The translations under genes and the position numbers were made by a program. A stretch of DNA of 64,000 bases from Geobacillus stearothermophilus ATCC 12980 (GTDB lineage Bacteria > Bacillota > Bacilli > Bacillales > Anoxybacillaceae), in NCBI RefSeq assembly GCF_030369615.1, contig NZ_CP128494.1:1755501-1819500 (forward strand), given 5' to 3'. The notes under the pieces are model-generated. The model was not told the origin of the DNA. It saw nothing but the letters and a program-made list of their open reading frames with translations, and ran no database searches. Each line of letters opens with the position of its first letter. Within the stretch, counting starts at the first letter, position 1. Below, piece by piece: positions 45,560-54,863 of the stretch.

Positions 45560-45784
45560 CTACTTAAATTTCCGCCAGTCTAGCTCGCTTTCCTCAAGCA
45601 GCTCGGCAAACGATTTCTGTTCCTCACGGCGGCGCGCTTCCTCTGCCGCTCGCCTCCGCGCTTCTTCCTCGGCAAGTGCGCGCTTTTTCTCAAGCAGCTT
45701 CGCTTCCACCGCGGCGCCAAGCCGGTCGGCGATCGTCAAAGCCTCCGTCCCTTGCTCTTTTTTTCGCCCGATTTTCTTCATCAT
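45560..45784 (-). CDS. yqkE: YqkE (DUF3886), small charged protein
   Basis: A 74-residue protein with a long Ala/Glu/Arg-rich helix (likely coiled coil, KLLEKKRALAEEEARRRAAE) and the conserved end SFAELLEESELDWRKFK. Start at the ATG pair 45784/45781 after GGGGGCGG. Function unknown. Lies just before the broken MFS gene. Confidence 0.85.
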   Translation of the reverse strand: MMKKIGRKKEQGTEALTIADRLGAAVEAKLLEKKRALAEEEARRRAAEEARRREEQKSFAELLEESELDWRKFK

Positions 45785-45859
45785 GTCCGCCCCCTTGCAT
45801 AACAATCGTTCATTTGTCAAACGATACAACTACACGACAAAGAAAAGGAGAGATGATGG

Positions 45860-45979
45860 ATGGCGAAAAACCGCGCCCAAAAAGGGAAACCGTCCGCTGA
45901 TACGGTCAAGCCGGTGATCGCAAAAGAAGAATTGGAAAAAGCAATCCACCCGACCAAGCGGCAAAACAGTCCTCAATAA
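45860..45979 (+). CDS. Small 39-residue basic protein of unknown function
   Basis: ATG 45860 lies 9 bases after AAGGAG. The product begins AKNRAQKGKPSADTVKPVIA and ends IHPTKRQNSPQ; it is Lys/Arg-rich and soluble, comparable to small spore proteins but not one I recognise. Followed by a terminator hairpin. Confidence 0.65.
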   Translation: MAKNRAQKGKPSADTVKPVIAKEELEKAIHPTKRQNSPQ

Positions 45980-46008
45980 CCGCAACATGGACGATGCAGC
46001 TTTTATCA

Positions 46009-46054
46009 AAAGGGGCGCCCTGCAGCCCAAACCGGCTTTCAGGGCGTCCCCTTT
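46009..46054. terminator. Bidirectional terminator
   Basis: AAAGGGGCGCCCTG (46009-46022) pairs with CAGGGCGTCCCCTTT (46040-46054). Shared by the 39-residue gene (+) and yqkC (-). Confidence 0.75.
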
Positions 46055-46292
46055 ACAACACTTCGGTGATGTGCGGCATATGCTCACCAAGCCAAGCAAT
46101 GGCCGCCTCCAGCGTCGGAAACTCTTTCGTTTCAAACGTCATTTCGTTTTGCAGCAGCCAGACGTCTTTCGCCTCATGATACGGGCCGGCGACCGACCAA
46201 TGAAGCAAGCTGTACGGATCGTTTTCATGGGTGAACGACACCCATGTTTTTTGCTTCGCCGTCTTTGCGAGCTGCTCTAACTTACCGTTCAT
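46053..46292 (-). CDS. yqkC: YqkC (DUF2552)
   Basis: A 79-residue soluble protein (KTWVSFTHENDPYSLLHWSV, LLQNEMTFETKEFPTLEAAI) matching DUF2552 in length and position. Its start overlaps the yqkB end by 11 bases. Function unknown. Confidence 0.83.
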   Translation of the reverse strand: MNGKLEQLAKTAKQKTWVSFTHENDPYSLLHWSVAGPYHEAKDVWLLQNEMTFETKEFPTLEAAIAWLGEHMPHITEVL

Positions 46293-46626
46293 CGCCGGAT
46301 TTCACCTCAACAAGCGGCATATGACCATTCAACGTTTGCCCTAGGCTTTTGAGCTGAAAAACGGTTGTTCCCGGCTTGACGTCAATCGTCATCGCTTCAT
46401 CAAAAAAGATAAGGCGCGACCGTTCCACGAGCACCGGCACGAAATTCGTCTCGACGGCCAAATCATCGTCATCGGCCTTGTCGACAAGCCATAGCACCGG
46501 AACGCCGTCGACCAAACAGCCGCAGCCGTCCGTGTCAAACGCCAGCTTTAACTGCCGCTCGGATTGCGCTACAATAGAGGCAAGCGCTCGCTTGGCTGCA
46601 TCCGTAAACGTGATCGATACACTCAT
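46282..46626 (-). CDS. yqkB: YqkB, HesB/IscA-like protein
   Basis: A 114-residue protein of the iron-sulfur scaffold (HesB-like) fold. It contains FDTDGCGCLVDGVPVLWLVD but not the full three-Cys pattern of IscA, so a true scaffold role is unproven. Operon yqkB-yqkC. Confidence 0.82.
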   Translation of the reverse strand: MSVSITFTDAAKRALASIVAQSERQLKLAFDTDGCGCLVDGVPVLWLVDKADDDDLAVETNFVPVLVERSRLIFFDEAMTIDVKPGTTVFQLKSLGQTLNGHMPLVEVKSGDER

Positions 46627-46710
46627 GCTTGACTCCTTTTTCCTTATTGATTTTCTTTTTCATTTTACCTACCAACACGCGAAACTGTCAAAGCAAAGAA
46701 GGAACAAGCG

Positions 46711-46929
46711 ATGGCAAACGTGCAAATCAAAGTGAATGACAACGGTTCGCTGCGCGTCACCGGCGATGTGGAACTGCTCGATGGAGAAGGAAAGCCGTTT
46801 GTGACGAAATAAACGTTTTCGCTCTGCCGTTGTGGGCTGTCGAACAATAAACCGTTTTGCGACGGTTCACATAAAGGCCGATTCCAATCGGTCGTCCGCG
46901 CCCCTTTGCCGGAAACGGATAAACAATAA
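46711..46929 (+). pseudogene. CDGSH iron-sulfur protein gene with an in-frame stop
   Basis: One frame encodes 72 residues: ANVQIKVNDNGSLRVTGDVE ... PFVTK, then TAA (46810-46812), then [20 protein letters not shown] and [18 protein letters not shown]. The second part contains the complete CDGSH cluster-binding motif (CxC, Cys, His). AAA to TAA is a single base change (VTK-K-TFSLC expected). A ribosome site (AAAGAAGGAACAAGCG) precedes ATG 46711. No start codon follows the stop closely, so the iron-sulfur half is probably lost. Confidence 0.85.
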
Positions 46930-46944
46930 GGCGGTGAGAAGCCG

Positions 46945-47142
46945 ATGGACGAACGATGGCTGCAAAAACAAGTGCGCAACTGCCTGCGGCATTATGGCTA
47001 TGATGATGACATGATGCCGCTTGGCGAAGACGACTGGCGCGAGCTTTGCGCCCGCATTGCCGCCGCCAAAGAGAGGCAGCCAAACGCGGACATGTATGAA
47101 CTTGTCCATGACGCCGTCTACCGGTTCATCACCAGCGCTTGA
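46945..47142 (+). CDS. yqzH: YqzH-like small protein
   Basis: A 65-residue acidic helical protein (DERWLQKQVRNCLRHYGYDD, MYELVHDAVYRFIT) resembling B. subtilis YqzH (68 aa), which lies in the same region. ATG follows AAGGCGGTGAGAAGCCG. Function unknown. Confidence 0.8.
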   Translation: MDERWLQKQVRNCLRHYGYDDDMMPLGEDDWRELCARIAAAKERQPNADMYELVHDAVYRFITSA

Positions 47143-47234
47143 CCCGGCTCGTGTCAAACGAACACGGGGTTGGCCCCAAAGGCCATCTTTCTTCAAGAAG
47201 AGGAAAGGCGTTTCGCGCGTCTAGACGATGATCA

Positions 47235-47264
47235 GAAAGGGTGCCCCTTATATTTGGGACACCC
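47235..47264 (-). terminator. Terminator of yqjQ
   Basis: GGGTGTCCC pairing with GGGGCACCC (one G-U/mismatch), followed on the minus strand by TTTCT; starts 5 bases after the yqjQ stop. Confidence 0.75.
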
Positions 47265-47268
47265 TCGC

Positions 47269-48057
47269 TTACTTTTGGAAAAACGCCCCTTTCGCCACCT
47301 TTTCCACCAAACTCGGCGCAAGGCGATACAGCCGGCTGCCGAGATCCATCCAACGCGGCATGTTCACTTCGCGCGTCGGCGTCATCATCACGTCGACCAC
47401 ACGCTTCGCCACCGCCTCCGGGCGCAGCATCCAACGCGACACGTTGCGCACATACTCTCCCGATTCATCAGCGGTTGAAAAAAAGTTCGTCTCCACCGGC
47501 CCCGGATTGACGGCCGTGACAAAAATGCCAAAGCGCCCCGCCTCGAGGCGAAGGCTGTCAGTAAAGCCGATGACGGCATGTTTCGTCGCGGAATAGACGC
47601 TCGACTTCGGCGTCGCGATTTTGCCGGCTTGCGACGCAATGTTGATAATATGACCGCTTCCTCTCTCTTTCATATGCGAATACACCGCCTTCGTACAGGC
47701 GATGAGGCCGAAGACGTTGACGGCAAACATCCTCTCCATTTCATCCAAGTCGATGTCCTCGACATAGCGAAAGACACCAAACCCGGCGTTGTTGACCAAC
47801 ACATCGATCGCGCCAAGATCCGCAATGAGCTGGGAAACAACCGCCTCGATCATGCCGCGGTCGCTGACATCAAGCGATGCATACGGGGCGCGAATACCGG
47901 TTTGCGCTTCGATCCGCGCGCTCGCTTCTTTCAGCCTTTCTTCACTGCGCGCCAAGAGCACCGGCACCGCCCCTTGGCGCGCCGCTTCATAGGCGATTTG
48001 CTCGCCAATTCCTCCCGACGCTCCGGTAATGACGACATGGCGCCCCTTCAGCCGCAC
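47269..48057 (-). CDS. yqjQ: Short-chain dehydrogenase/reductase YqjQ
   Basis: A 262-residue classical SDR: TGASGGIGEQIA (nucleotide loop), LVNNAGFG, catalytic Ser in INIASQAGK, YSATK. The Ala/Arg-rich loop VLLARSEERL suggests NADP. Substrate unknown. Overlaps the yqjP 3' end by 10 bases, so the two are co-translated. Confidence 0.92.
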   Translation of the reverse strand: MRLKGRHVVITGASGGIGEQIAYEAARQGAVPVLLARSEERLKEASARIEAQTGIRAPYASLDVSDRGMIEAVVSQLIADLGAIDVLVNNAGFGVFRYVEDIDLDEMERMFAVNVFGLIACTKAVYSHMKERGSGHIINIASQAGKIATPKSSVYSATKHAVIGFTDSLRLEAGRFGIFVTAVNPGPVETNFFSTADESGEYVRNVSRWMLRPEAVAKRVVDVMMTPTREVNMPRWMDLGSRLYRLAPSLVEKVAKGAFFQK

Positions 48058-49019
48058 ACCGACACCCCCGCCGCTTCGTAGACGTATCGGCCGGCTTCCT
48101 GCTTTTTCGTCACATACCCGTTCGCCTCGAGATAATCAAGCTGGCCGATCGTCTCTGACATCGTCAGCATGAGCTGGCGTTCGTAAGCGGTCGGGAACAG
48201 CTTTTGACAAACGTCAAACACCGTATGCGGGCGTTCTTTCACCATTTCGAGCACCCGCTCGGCGCGCTGGCGCTGCTTACCCAGCCGCTCTCGAACGAGC
48301 GCCGGAATATCGGTCGCATCGTCGCCATGGCCGTTTAGCGAGCGAACGATATCGTATTGCAGCATTTTTTGCAGCGACTCGTTGTACTGCAACAACGGTT
48401 TCGGCCGTCCCGTCTCCCCTTCCGCCGGCGGCTCCATCATTGGATTCGGGGAAATATGAACAAGCAAATGATCGCCGCCGATCAGCAATCCGTCCGCCTC
48501 GCGGTAGAGGGCGATATGGCTTTGCGCATGCCCCGGCGTTTCGATGACCTGCCACCCGGGCATCCCCGGCACCGCGTCCCCTTCCGTCACCATGATGTCA
48601 AGCCCGCGCCGGCTTGCGTAGCGAAGCGATCCGCCTTCTTTGGACAGCTGACTGAACAAACGGCGGTCGACGCCGCATTCCGTAAAAAATTCCTGAAAAA
48701 ATTGGACGTACCGCTCCATAAACGAACGTTCGCGGCGCAAAAACGGATCCGCTTTCGGATGACCGATGATCGGCGCATGCGGAACATAATCAAGCAAGCC
48801 GACATGATCCGGATGATGGTGAGTAATGACGATTTGTTCAATATCCTCTGGCGCATAACCGACCTCGCCAAGCTGCTTCACAAACAGCTGCCATGCTTCC
48901 TCTGTTTTCACTCCGGCATCGACCAGCGTCAACCGATCGCCGGCGATCACGTACATATGCACATCGCCGACCGGAAACGGCGTCGGCACTGTGATCCGAT
49001 ACACTCGTTCCTCGTTCAT
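48048..49019 (-). CDS. yqjP: YqjP, metallo-beta-lactamase-fold hydrolase
   Basis: A 323-residue MBL-fold protein with THHHPDHVGLLDYV (residues near 65-78), TPGHAQSHIALY and LIGGDHLL metal sites, plus a C-terminal winged-helix-like part (ERPHTVFDVCQKLFP). Start at ATG 49019 (MNEERVYRI) after AAGAAGGG. Substrate unknown. Confidence 0.9.
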   Translation of the reverse strand: MNEERVYRITVPTPFPVGDVHMYVIAGDRLTLVDAGVKTEEAWQLFVKQLGEVGYAPEDIEQIVITHHHPDHVGLLDYVPHAPIIGHPKADPFLRRERSFMERYVQFFQEFFTECGVDRRLFSQLSKEGGSLRYASRRGLDIMVTEGDAVPGMPGWQVIETPGHAQSHIALYREADGLLIGGDHLLVHISPNPMMEPPAEGETGRPKPLLQYNESLQKMLQYDIVRSLNGHGDDATDIPALVRERLGKQRQRAERVLEMVKERPHTVFDVCQKLFPTAYERQLMLTMSETIGQLDYLEANGYVTKKQEAGRYVYEAAGVSVCG

Positions 49020-49189
49020 TGCATTCCCTTCTTTCCTCAAGTTCATGAACCATCCCGTTCGAACCGTTTCATCAGTCAAAATGAATAGTTATTCATTATA
49101 TTTTATTTTACAGTTTACATCGATTTCATCCATTTGTCATGCCTTTTTCTTCCGCACGACGAAATTGCAAAAAAATTCGCTCTCCTCTC

Positions 49190-49219
49190 TTGACAACAGC
49201 GCCTGTCCCGCGGCATAAT
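49190..49219 (+). promoter_or_regulatory. Promoter of the proI T-box transcript
   Basis: -35 TTGACA (49190-49195), 18-base spacer, -10 CATAAT (49214-49219), immediately upstream of the T-box leader. Confidence 0.85.
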
Positions 49220-49227
49220 GACTAATA

Positions 49228-49494
49228 ACATCACGGATACGGCAAACCGGCGATGAACAGGGCCAGTAAACCGCAAACGGCACCAGAGAGCGAAGCCCGC
49301 GGCTGGAAGGCTTTGCGGCCCTCTTTGCGGTTGAACCTACCCTAGGAGCTGTTAGGCCAACCTAAACGCCTCCCCGGCGTTATCGGGGCAGAGTCGGGCC
49401 TGTTTGGCGCTTGGGCCAAATCGGGCCAAAAAAGGTGGTACCGCGGAAACGAAGGTTTTCCGTCCTTTTGCAGGACGGGAAACCTTTCTCTTTT
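49228..49494 (+). ncRNA. Proline-specific T-box riboswitch
   Basis: Stem I is visible with its distal part (GCTGGAAGGC) and a specifier loop GAACCTACC, in which the codon CCT (49336-49338, Pro) precedes a purine. The T-box sequence AAAGGTGGTACCGCGG (49431-49446) follows, then the terminator AAGGTTTTCCGTCC/GGACGGGAAACCTT (49452-49486) and a T-rich tail. Uncharged tRNA-Pro should allow expression of proI. Confidence 0.95.
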
Positions 49495-49525
49495 GGATGG
49501 ATACACCAAGGCAAGGAGGAGTGGA

Positions 49526-50368
49526 ATGATGAACAACGAACGATCGATCGCGCTCATCGGCGCCGGCTCGATGGCGGAATCGCTCATCGCCGGCATGACG
49601 AAAGCGTTTTGCCATCCGGCGCACATTGTCGTCGCCAACCGACAAAACCGCGCTCGGCTTGAGGAGCTGGCGCGCCAATACGGTGTTTGCACGGCAGGTT
49701 GCGCGCAAGAAGCCGTCAAACAAGCGGATATCGTCATTTTGGCGATGAAGCCGAAAGACGTCGTCGAAGCGATGAACGCCATCGCACCGACCCTCCGCGC
49801 CCATCAGCTCATTCTTTCACTGCTCGCGGGCATCACGACCGAGACGATCGAACGGCTCGCTGGACGCAACATCCCTGTCGTGCGCGCCATGCCAAACACA
49901 TCCGCCGCCGTCGGCTTATCAGCGACCGCCATCGCCGGCGGCCGCTTCGCCGCGAAAGAACATCTTGAGGTCGCCAAACAGCTGTTTGAAACGGTCGGCA
50001 TCGTCGCTGTTGTGCCGGAGCGCGACTTGCATGCGGTCACCGGCCTGTCCGGGAGCGGTCCGGCGTATGTGTATTACTTGGTCGAAGCGATGGAAAAAGC
50101 GGCGGCCGACATCGGCCTTGAGCGAGATGTCGCCAAACGGCTCATTTTGCAAACGATCATCGGCGCAGCCGAGATGCTAAAAGCGTCCGACAAGCACCCA
50201 TCCGTCCTGCGCCGTGAAGTCACGAGCCCAGGCGGCACGACCGAAGCCGGCATTGGCGTGCTTGAGCAATACCGGTTCCAAGAAGCGGTCATCGCCTGCA
50301 TCCGCCGGGCGACGGCCCGCTCCGAAGAGCTCGGCAGCGCTCTTCTCTCTGCCATCGCCGAAGCGTAA
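49526..50368 (+). CDS. proI: Pyrroline-5-carboxylate reductase ProI
   Basis: A 280-residue enzyme for the last step of proline synthesis. N-terminal NAD(P) loop IALIGAGSMAESLIAGM, VVRAMPNTSAAVG, LSGSGPAYVYYLVEAMEKA and VTSPGGTTEAGI. The start is one of two ATGs (49526/49529) after AAGGAGGAG. Controlled by the T-box above. B. subtilis ProI (YqjO) holds the same position. Confidence 0.95.
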   Translation: MMNNERSIALIGAGSMAESLIAGMTKAFCHPAHIVVANRQNRARLEELARQYGVCTAGCAQEAVKQADIVILAMKPKDVVEAMNAIAPTLRAHQLILSLLAGITTETIERLAGRNIPVVRAMPNTSAAVGLSATAIAGGRFAAKEHLEVAKQLFETVGIVAVVPERDLHAVTGLSGSGPAYVYYLVEAMEKAAADIGLERDVAKRLILQTIIGAAEMLKASDKHPSVLRREVTSPGGTTEAGIGVLEQYRFQEAVIACIRRATARSEELGSALLSAIAEA

Positions 50369-50381
50369 AGAGCGGACCTCC

Positions 50382-50400
50382 GGAGCGCGCCGCTCCTTTT
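50382..50400 (+). terminator. Terminator of proI
   Basis: GGAGCG/CGCTCC hairpin with a 3-base loop followed by TTTT. Confidence 0.75.
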
Positions 50401-50437
50401 CCCGCCTAGCCCGAACACGGCGACAATCCGTTTTATT

Positions 50438-50465
50438 TTGTTTTTGATAAGCAGCGTGCTATCAT
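50438..50465 (+). promoter_or_regulatory. namA promoter
   Basis: -35 TTGTTT (50438-50443), 16-base spacer ending TGC, -10 TATCAT (50460-50465). Confidence 0.6.
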
Positions 50466-50507
50466 CAGTCATGAACCACTCATCGGCCTAGAAAGGAGCT
50501 GCTTGTC

Positions 50508-51530
50508 ATGAACACGGTATTGTTTTCGCCGTATACAATCCGCGGGCTGACGCTGAAAAACCGAATTGTCATGTCGCCGATGTGCATGTATTCGTGCGAC
50601 ACGAAAGACGGCGCCGTACGCACGTGGCATAAAATCCACTACCCGGCTCGCGCTGTCGGCCAAGTCGGCTTGATTATCGTTGAAGCGACCGGCGTGACGC
50701 CGCAAGGTCGCATTTCTGAACGCGACTTAGGCATTTGGAGCGATGACCATATCGCCGGGCTTCGCGAACTCGTTGGGCTTGTGAAAGAGCATGGGGCGGC
50801 CATCGGCATCCAGCTTGCCCATGCGGGGAGAAAATCGCAAGTGCCGGGAGAGATCATCGCTCCGTCAGCCGTCCCGTTTGATGATTCGTCGCCGACGCCA
50901 AAAGAAATGACGAAAGCCGACATTGAAGAAACGGTGCAAGCGTTCCAAAACGGCGCACGGCGCGCGAAGGAAGCCGGCTTTGACGTCATTGAAATCCATG
51001 CCGCCCACGGCTACCTCATTAACGAATTTTTATCGCCGCTCTCCAACCGGCGCCAAGACGAGTACGGCGGCTCTCCGGAAAACCGTTACCGTTTCTTAGG
51101 CGAGGTGATCGACGCTGTCCGCGAGGTGTGGGACGGACCGCTTTTTGTCCGCATCTCGGCGTCCGACTACCATCCGGACGGGCTGACGGCCAAAGACTAT
51201 GTCCCATACGCCAAGCGGATGAAAGAACAAGGAGTCGACCTCGTCGATGTCAGCTCCGGCGCTATTGTTCCGGCGCGCATGAACGTCTATCCCGGCTACC
51301 AAGTGCCATTTGCCGAACTGATCCGCCGTGAAGCAGACATCCCGACCGGCGCTGTCGGCCTCATTACGTCCGGCTGGCAAGCGGAAGAAATTTTGCAAAA
51401 CGGCCGCGCCGATCTCGTCTTTTTGGGGCGCGAGCTGCTGCGCAACCCGTATTGGCCATACGCCGCGGCGAGAGAGCTGGGCGCAAAAATCTCGGCGCCC
51501 GTCCAATATGAGCGCGGCTGGCGGTTTTAA
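50508..51530 (+). CDS. namA: NADPH dehydrogenase NamA (old yellow enzyme, YqjM type)
   Basis: A 340-residue FMN ene-reductase of the thermophilic-like OYE class. SPMCMYSC holds the redox-tuning Cys, [19 protein letters not shown] the His-His/Tyr substrate site, and [16 protein letters not shown] the class signature. AAAGGAGC ribosome site. Its stop codon overlaps the convergent rnz stop. Confidence 0.96.
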   Translation: MNTVLFSPYTIRGLTLKNRIVMSPMCMYSCDTKDGAVRTWHKIHYPARAVGQVGLIIVEATGVTPQGRISERDLGIWSDDHIAGLRELVGLVKEHGAAIGIQLAHAGRKSQVPGEIIAPSAVPFDDSSPTPKEMTKADIEETVQAFQNGARRAKEAGFDVIEIHAAHGYLINEFLSPLSNRRQDEYGGSPENRYRFLGEVIDAVREVWDGPLFVRISASDYHPDGLTAKDYVPYAKRMKEQGVDLVDVSSGAIVPARMNVYPGYQVPFAELIRREADIPTGAVGLITSGWQAEEILQNGRADLVFLGRELLRNPYWPYAAARELGAKISAPVQYERGWRF

Positions 51531-52450
51531 CCGCGCGGGATCGAAAACGAGGCGAAATCAACGGCGAGCTCGGTGTTCGGAAACACGCTGCGCGCCTCGG
51601 CGACGAGCTGCAGCGCCGCCTCACCTTGGTAGCGAGAGCTGATATGGGTCAAAATAAGCCGCTTCGCCCCGGCCCGCCTCGCCACCTCGGCTGCGTCTGT
51701 GGTCGTGGAATGGAAATAGTCATGGGCCAGCCGCTGTTCCGCCGCGGCAAACGTCGCCTCGTGGACGACGACATCGGCATCGCGGGCGAGTTCAATCGCC
51801 GCTTCGCAAAAACGGGTGTCGCCCAACACGGCGACGATTCTCCCCTTTTGCGGCGGCCCGACAAATTCGCGCCCGTCGATGACCGTGCCGTCATCCAGCA
51901 CGACCGTTTTTCCTTGCTTAATTTCTTGATAAATCGGGCCGGGGCGGACGCCGAGTGCTTGCAATCGCTCGACCAAGAGCGGGCCGGGCAAATCTTTTTC
52001 AACGACGCGGAAACCGTATGACGGCATGCCGTGATCGAGCCGTTTGGCGATGACGGAAAACCGTTCATCGTCAAAAATGACGCCCTCATCGATCTCCGCA
52101 ATGTTCAGTTCATAGCGGAGCTTTGTCCCGCTGACGGCAAGGGCCGTTTCGACAAACGCGCGAATGCCTTTTGGGCCGAAGACCGTAAGCGGCGTCTCGC
52201 CGCTTTGAAACGAACGGCTGCCTAGCAGTCCAGGCAATCCAAACAAATGGTCGCCATGCAAGTGCGTAATAAAAATATGCTCGATGCGGCGCGGGCGAAT
52301 GGCGGTATGCAAAATTTGATGCTGCGTCGCTTCGCCGCAGTCAAACAGCCATGTCGCCCCGCGTTCACCAAGCAGCTGCAGGGCGACGGACGATACGTTG
52401 CGCTCTTTGGCCGGCACGCCGGCACCCGTGCCTAAAAACAACAGTTCCAA
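51527..52450 (-). CDS. rnz: Ribonuclease Z
   Basis: A 307-residue tRNA 3'-processing endonuclease of the MBL fold. Metal motif [16 protein letters not shown], later DTRFCEA and HEATFA, HISSRYQ. The PGxGVPxKxRNVSS-like start ([16 protein letters not shown]) is typical. Convergent with namA: the stop codons share the TTAA palindrome and there is no terminator between them. Confidence 0.95.
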   Translation of the reverse strand: MELLFLGTGAGVPAKERNVSSVALQLLGERGATWLFDCGEATQHQILHTAIRPRRIEHIFITHLHGDHLFGLPGLLGSRSFQSGETPLTVFGPKGIRAFVETALAVSGTKLRYELNIAEIDEGVIFDDERFSVIAKRLDHGMPSYGFRVVEKDLPGPLLVERLQALGVRPGPIYQEIKQGKTVVLDDGTVIDGREFVGPPQKGRIVAVLGDTRFCEAAIELARDADVVVHEATFAAAEQRLAHDYFHSTTTDAAEVARRAGAKRLILTHISSRYQGEAALQLVAEARSVFPNTELAVDFASFSIPRG

Positions 52451-52604
52451 CGCGCTTCACTCCTTTTTCTCGCTCAATATGGCCTGTTGTTAGCGTACCA
52501 ATGTCAAAACGGCTTTTCAACTTTCTTTTGCGCTCAAAAACGCCGGGTTGGCGCCCGGCTCTTTCATGAACATAAACGCTTTCCCGCCGGAAAGCAACAA
52601 AGTG

Positions 52605-52634
52605 TTTGCGTTCCGACCGGCAAACCTCTACAAT
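52605..52634 (+). promoter_or_regulatory. zwf promoter
   Basis: -35 TTTGCG (52605-52610), 18-base spacer, -10 TACAAT (52629-52634). Further upstream, GCCGGG/CCCGGC (52541-52557) forms a hairpin of unclear role. Confidence 0.6.
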
Positions 52635-52678
52635 GGTTTCATTGAAGAGACAAATTTGGTTAAAGCGAGGTACATACG

Positions 52679-54172
52679 GTGGACAACATGAATCCGAAAT
52701 CGATCATCGTCATTTTCGGAGCGACGGGAGATTTGGCGAAACGGAAACTGTTTCCGTCCCTTTACCGCCTGTATGAAAAAGGGCATTTGAACGAGCAATT
52801 CGCTGTCGTCGGCGTCGCGCGCCGCCCGTTGTCGGCCGACGAGTTCCGGAACTATGTGCGCGACTCGGTCGAAACGGCGTTTCACCAAAAGCTCGCCGAC
52901 GGCCGATTCACCTCCCATTTCTATTACCATCCGTTCGACGTGACGGAAGCCGAGTCGTATCAGCGCTTAAAGTCGCTCCTCGAACAGCTCGACGGCACAT
53001 ACAAGACCGAAGGCAACCGCATCTTTTATTTGGCGATGGCGCCGGAATTTTTCGGCACCGTTACTTCCCGCTTGCAGTCGGAAGGATTGACGGAAACGCA
53101 CGGCTTTAAGCGGCTCGTCATCGAAAAGCCGTTCGGGCATGACTTGGCGAGCGCCGAGAAGCTGAATGACGAGATTCGCCGCGTCTTTTCCGAGCGGGAA
53201 ATCTACCGGATCGACCATTACCTCGGCAAAGAAATGGTGCAAAACATCAAGGTCATCCGCTTTTCAAACGCCATTTTCGAGCCGCTTTGGAACAACCGGT
53301 TCATCGCCAACATTCAAATCACATCGAGCGAAACGCTCGGCGTCGAAGACCGCGGCCGCTACTACGACCATTCCGGGGCGTTGCGCGACATGGTGCAAAA
53401 CCATATGCTGCAAATGGTCGCTCTGTTGGCGATGGAACCGCCGATCAAATTAACGACCGATGACATCCGCCATGAAAAAGTGAAAGTGTTGCGCGCCTTG
53501 CGCCCGATTGCGCACGATGAAGTCGACCGCTATTTCGTGCGCGGCCAATACGGGCGCGGGGTGATCCACGGCAAACACGTGCCGGCGTATCGCGAGGAGC
53601 CGAACGTCGATCCGGACTCGAACACGGAAACGTTCGTCGCTGGAAAACTCCTGATCGACAACTTCCGTTGGGCTGGCGTGCCGTTTTACATTCGCACCGG
53701 CAAACGGATGGCGGAAAAATCGACGAAAATCGTCGTCCAATTTAAAGATGTACCGATGAACTTGTATTACCGGACGAATGAGACGATCGCCCCGAACTTG
53801 CTCGTCATCCACATCCAGCCGGACGAAGGGATCACCCTTCATTTAAACGGCAAAAAAACCGGGGAATCGACGACCATAACAGCTCCATTTCAACTCGACT
53901 ATTGCAACAACTGCATCGATGGGATCAACACGCCGGAAGCGTACGAAAAGCTGCTGTACGACTGCATGCGCGGCGACGCGACAAACTTCACCCATTGGGA
54001 TGAGGTAGCAGCGTCATGGCAGTTTGTCGACCCAATTTCTGAGGTGTGGGCGAACACAAAAGCTTCCGACTTTCCGAACTATGCGGCTGGCTCCATGGGC
54101 CCGGCGGCCGCGGGCGAGCTGCTCAAAAAAGACGGCTTCCACTGGTGGCCGATCGAGCATCCGCGGCCATAA
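52679..54172 (+). CDS. zwf: Glucose-6-phosphate 1-dehydrogenase Zwf
   Basis: A 497-residue enzyme of the oxidative pentose phosphate pathway. Nucleotide loop IFGATGDLAKRKLFPSLY, substrate site RIDHYLGKEMVQNI (catalytic His), FYIRTGKRM. The start is GTG 52679, 8 bases after GAGG; ATG 52688 is an alternative. gndA, the next step but one, lies 5 kb away on the other strand. Confidence 0.95.
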   Translation: MDNMNPKSIIVIFGATGDLAKRKLFPSLYRLYEKGHLNEQFAVVGVARRPLSADEFRNYVRDSVETAFHQKLADGRFTSHFYYHPFDVTEAESYQRLKSLLEQLDGTYKTEGNRIFYLAMAPEFFGTVTSRLQSEGLTETHGFKRLVIEKPFGHDLASAEKLNDEIRRVFSEREIYRIDHYLGKEMVQNIKVIRFSNAIFEPLWNNRFIANIQITSSETLGVEDRGRYYDHSGALRDMVQNHMLQMVALLAMEPPIKLTTDDIRHEKVKVLRALRPIAHDEVDRYFVRGQYGRGVIHGKHVPAYREEPNVDPDSNTETFVAGKLLIDNFRWAGVPFYIRTGKRMAEKSTKIVVQFKDVPMNLYYRTNETIAPNLLVIHIQPDEGITLHLNGKKTGESTTITAPFQLDYCNNCIDGINTPEAYEKLLYDCMRGDATNFTHWDEVAASWQFVDPISEVWANTKASDFPNYAAGSMGPAAAGELLKKDGFHWWPIEHPRP

Positions 54173-54245
54173 CCGCGAATCGTTTGCGCCCGCCGCCCTT
54201 TTGGACAAGCGAGCGTTATCTCTCATGCAAAGGAGCGAATGAACG

Positions 54246-54863
54246 ATGAAGGTGTATGACGTCACGGCCCCGATTTACGAGGGCATGCCCGTATATAAAA
54301 ACAAACCGGAAAAACAACCGAAGCGCACCACCGTCACCAACGGCTATGTGACCGAATCGCGCATTGACATGGACGTGCACACCGGCACGCACATTGACGC
54401 CCCTCTTCATATGGTCGAAGGCGGAGCGACGTTTGAAACGATTCCATTGGACGACCTCGTCGGCCCGTGCAAGCTGTTCGATTTAACCGATGTCAACGAC
54501 CGGATCACGAAAGACGACATCGCGCATCTTGACATTCAAGAAGGGGACTTCGTTCTGTTTAAAACGAAAAACTCCTTTGATGATGCATTTAACTTTGAGT
54601 TTATTTTCGTCGCCGAAGACGCGGCTCGTTATTTGGCCGACAAACAAATCCGCGGCGTCGGCATCGACGCCCTTGGCATTGAGCGAGCGCAAGAAGGCCA
54701 TCCGACCCATAAAACGCTCTTTTCGGCCGGCGTCATCATCATCGAAGGGCTGCGGCTGAAAGACGTCCCCGAAGGCCGCTATTTCATGGTCGCCGCCCCG
54801 CTCAAACTCGTCGGCACCGACGCCGCCCCGGCGCGCGTCTTGCTGTTTGACCGCGAGCCGTAA
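54246..54863 (+). CDS. Cyclase-family metal-dependent hydrolase (kynurenine formamidase-like)
   Basis: A 205-residue protein with the cyclase/formamidase metal motif DMDVHTGTHIDAPLHM (about residues 41-56) and HPTHKTLFSAGVIIIEGL. Such enzymes hydrolyse formyl or lactone-type amides; the actual substrate is not evident, and no tryptophan catabolic genes are nearby. AAAGGAGCG precedes the start; a strong terminator follows. Confidence 0.85.
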   Translation: MKVYDVTAPIYEGMPVYKNKPEKQPKRTTVTNGYVTESRIDMDVHTGTHIDAPLHMVEGGATFETIPLDDLVGPCKLFDLTDVNDRITKDDIAHLDIQEGDFVLFKTKNSFDDAFNFEFIFVAEDAARYLADKQIRGVGIDALGIERAQEGHPTHKTLFSAGVIIIEGLRLKDVPEGRYFMVAAPLKLVGTDAAPARVLLFDREP

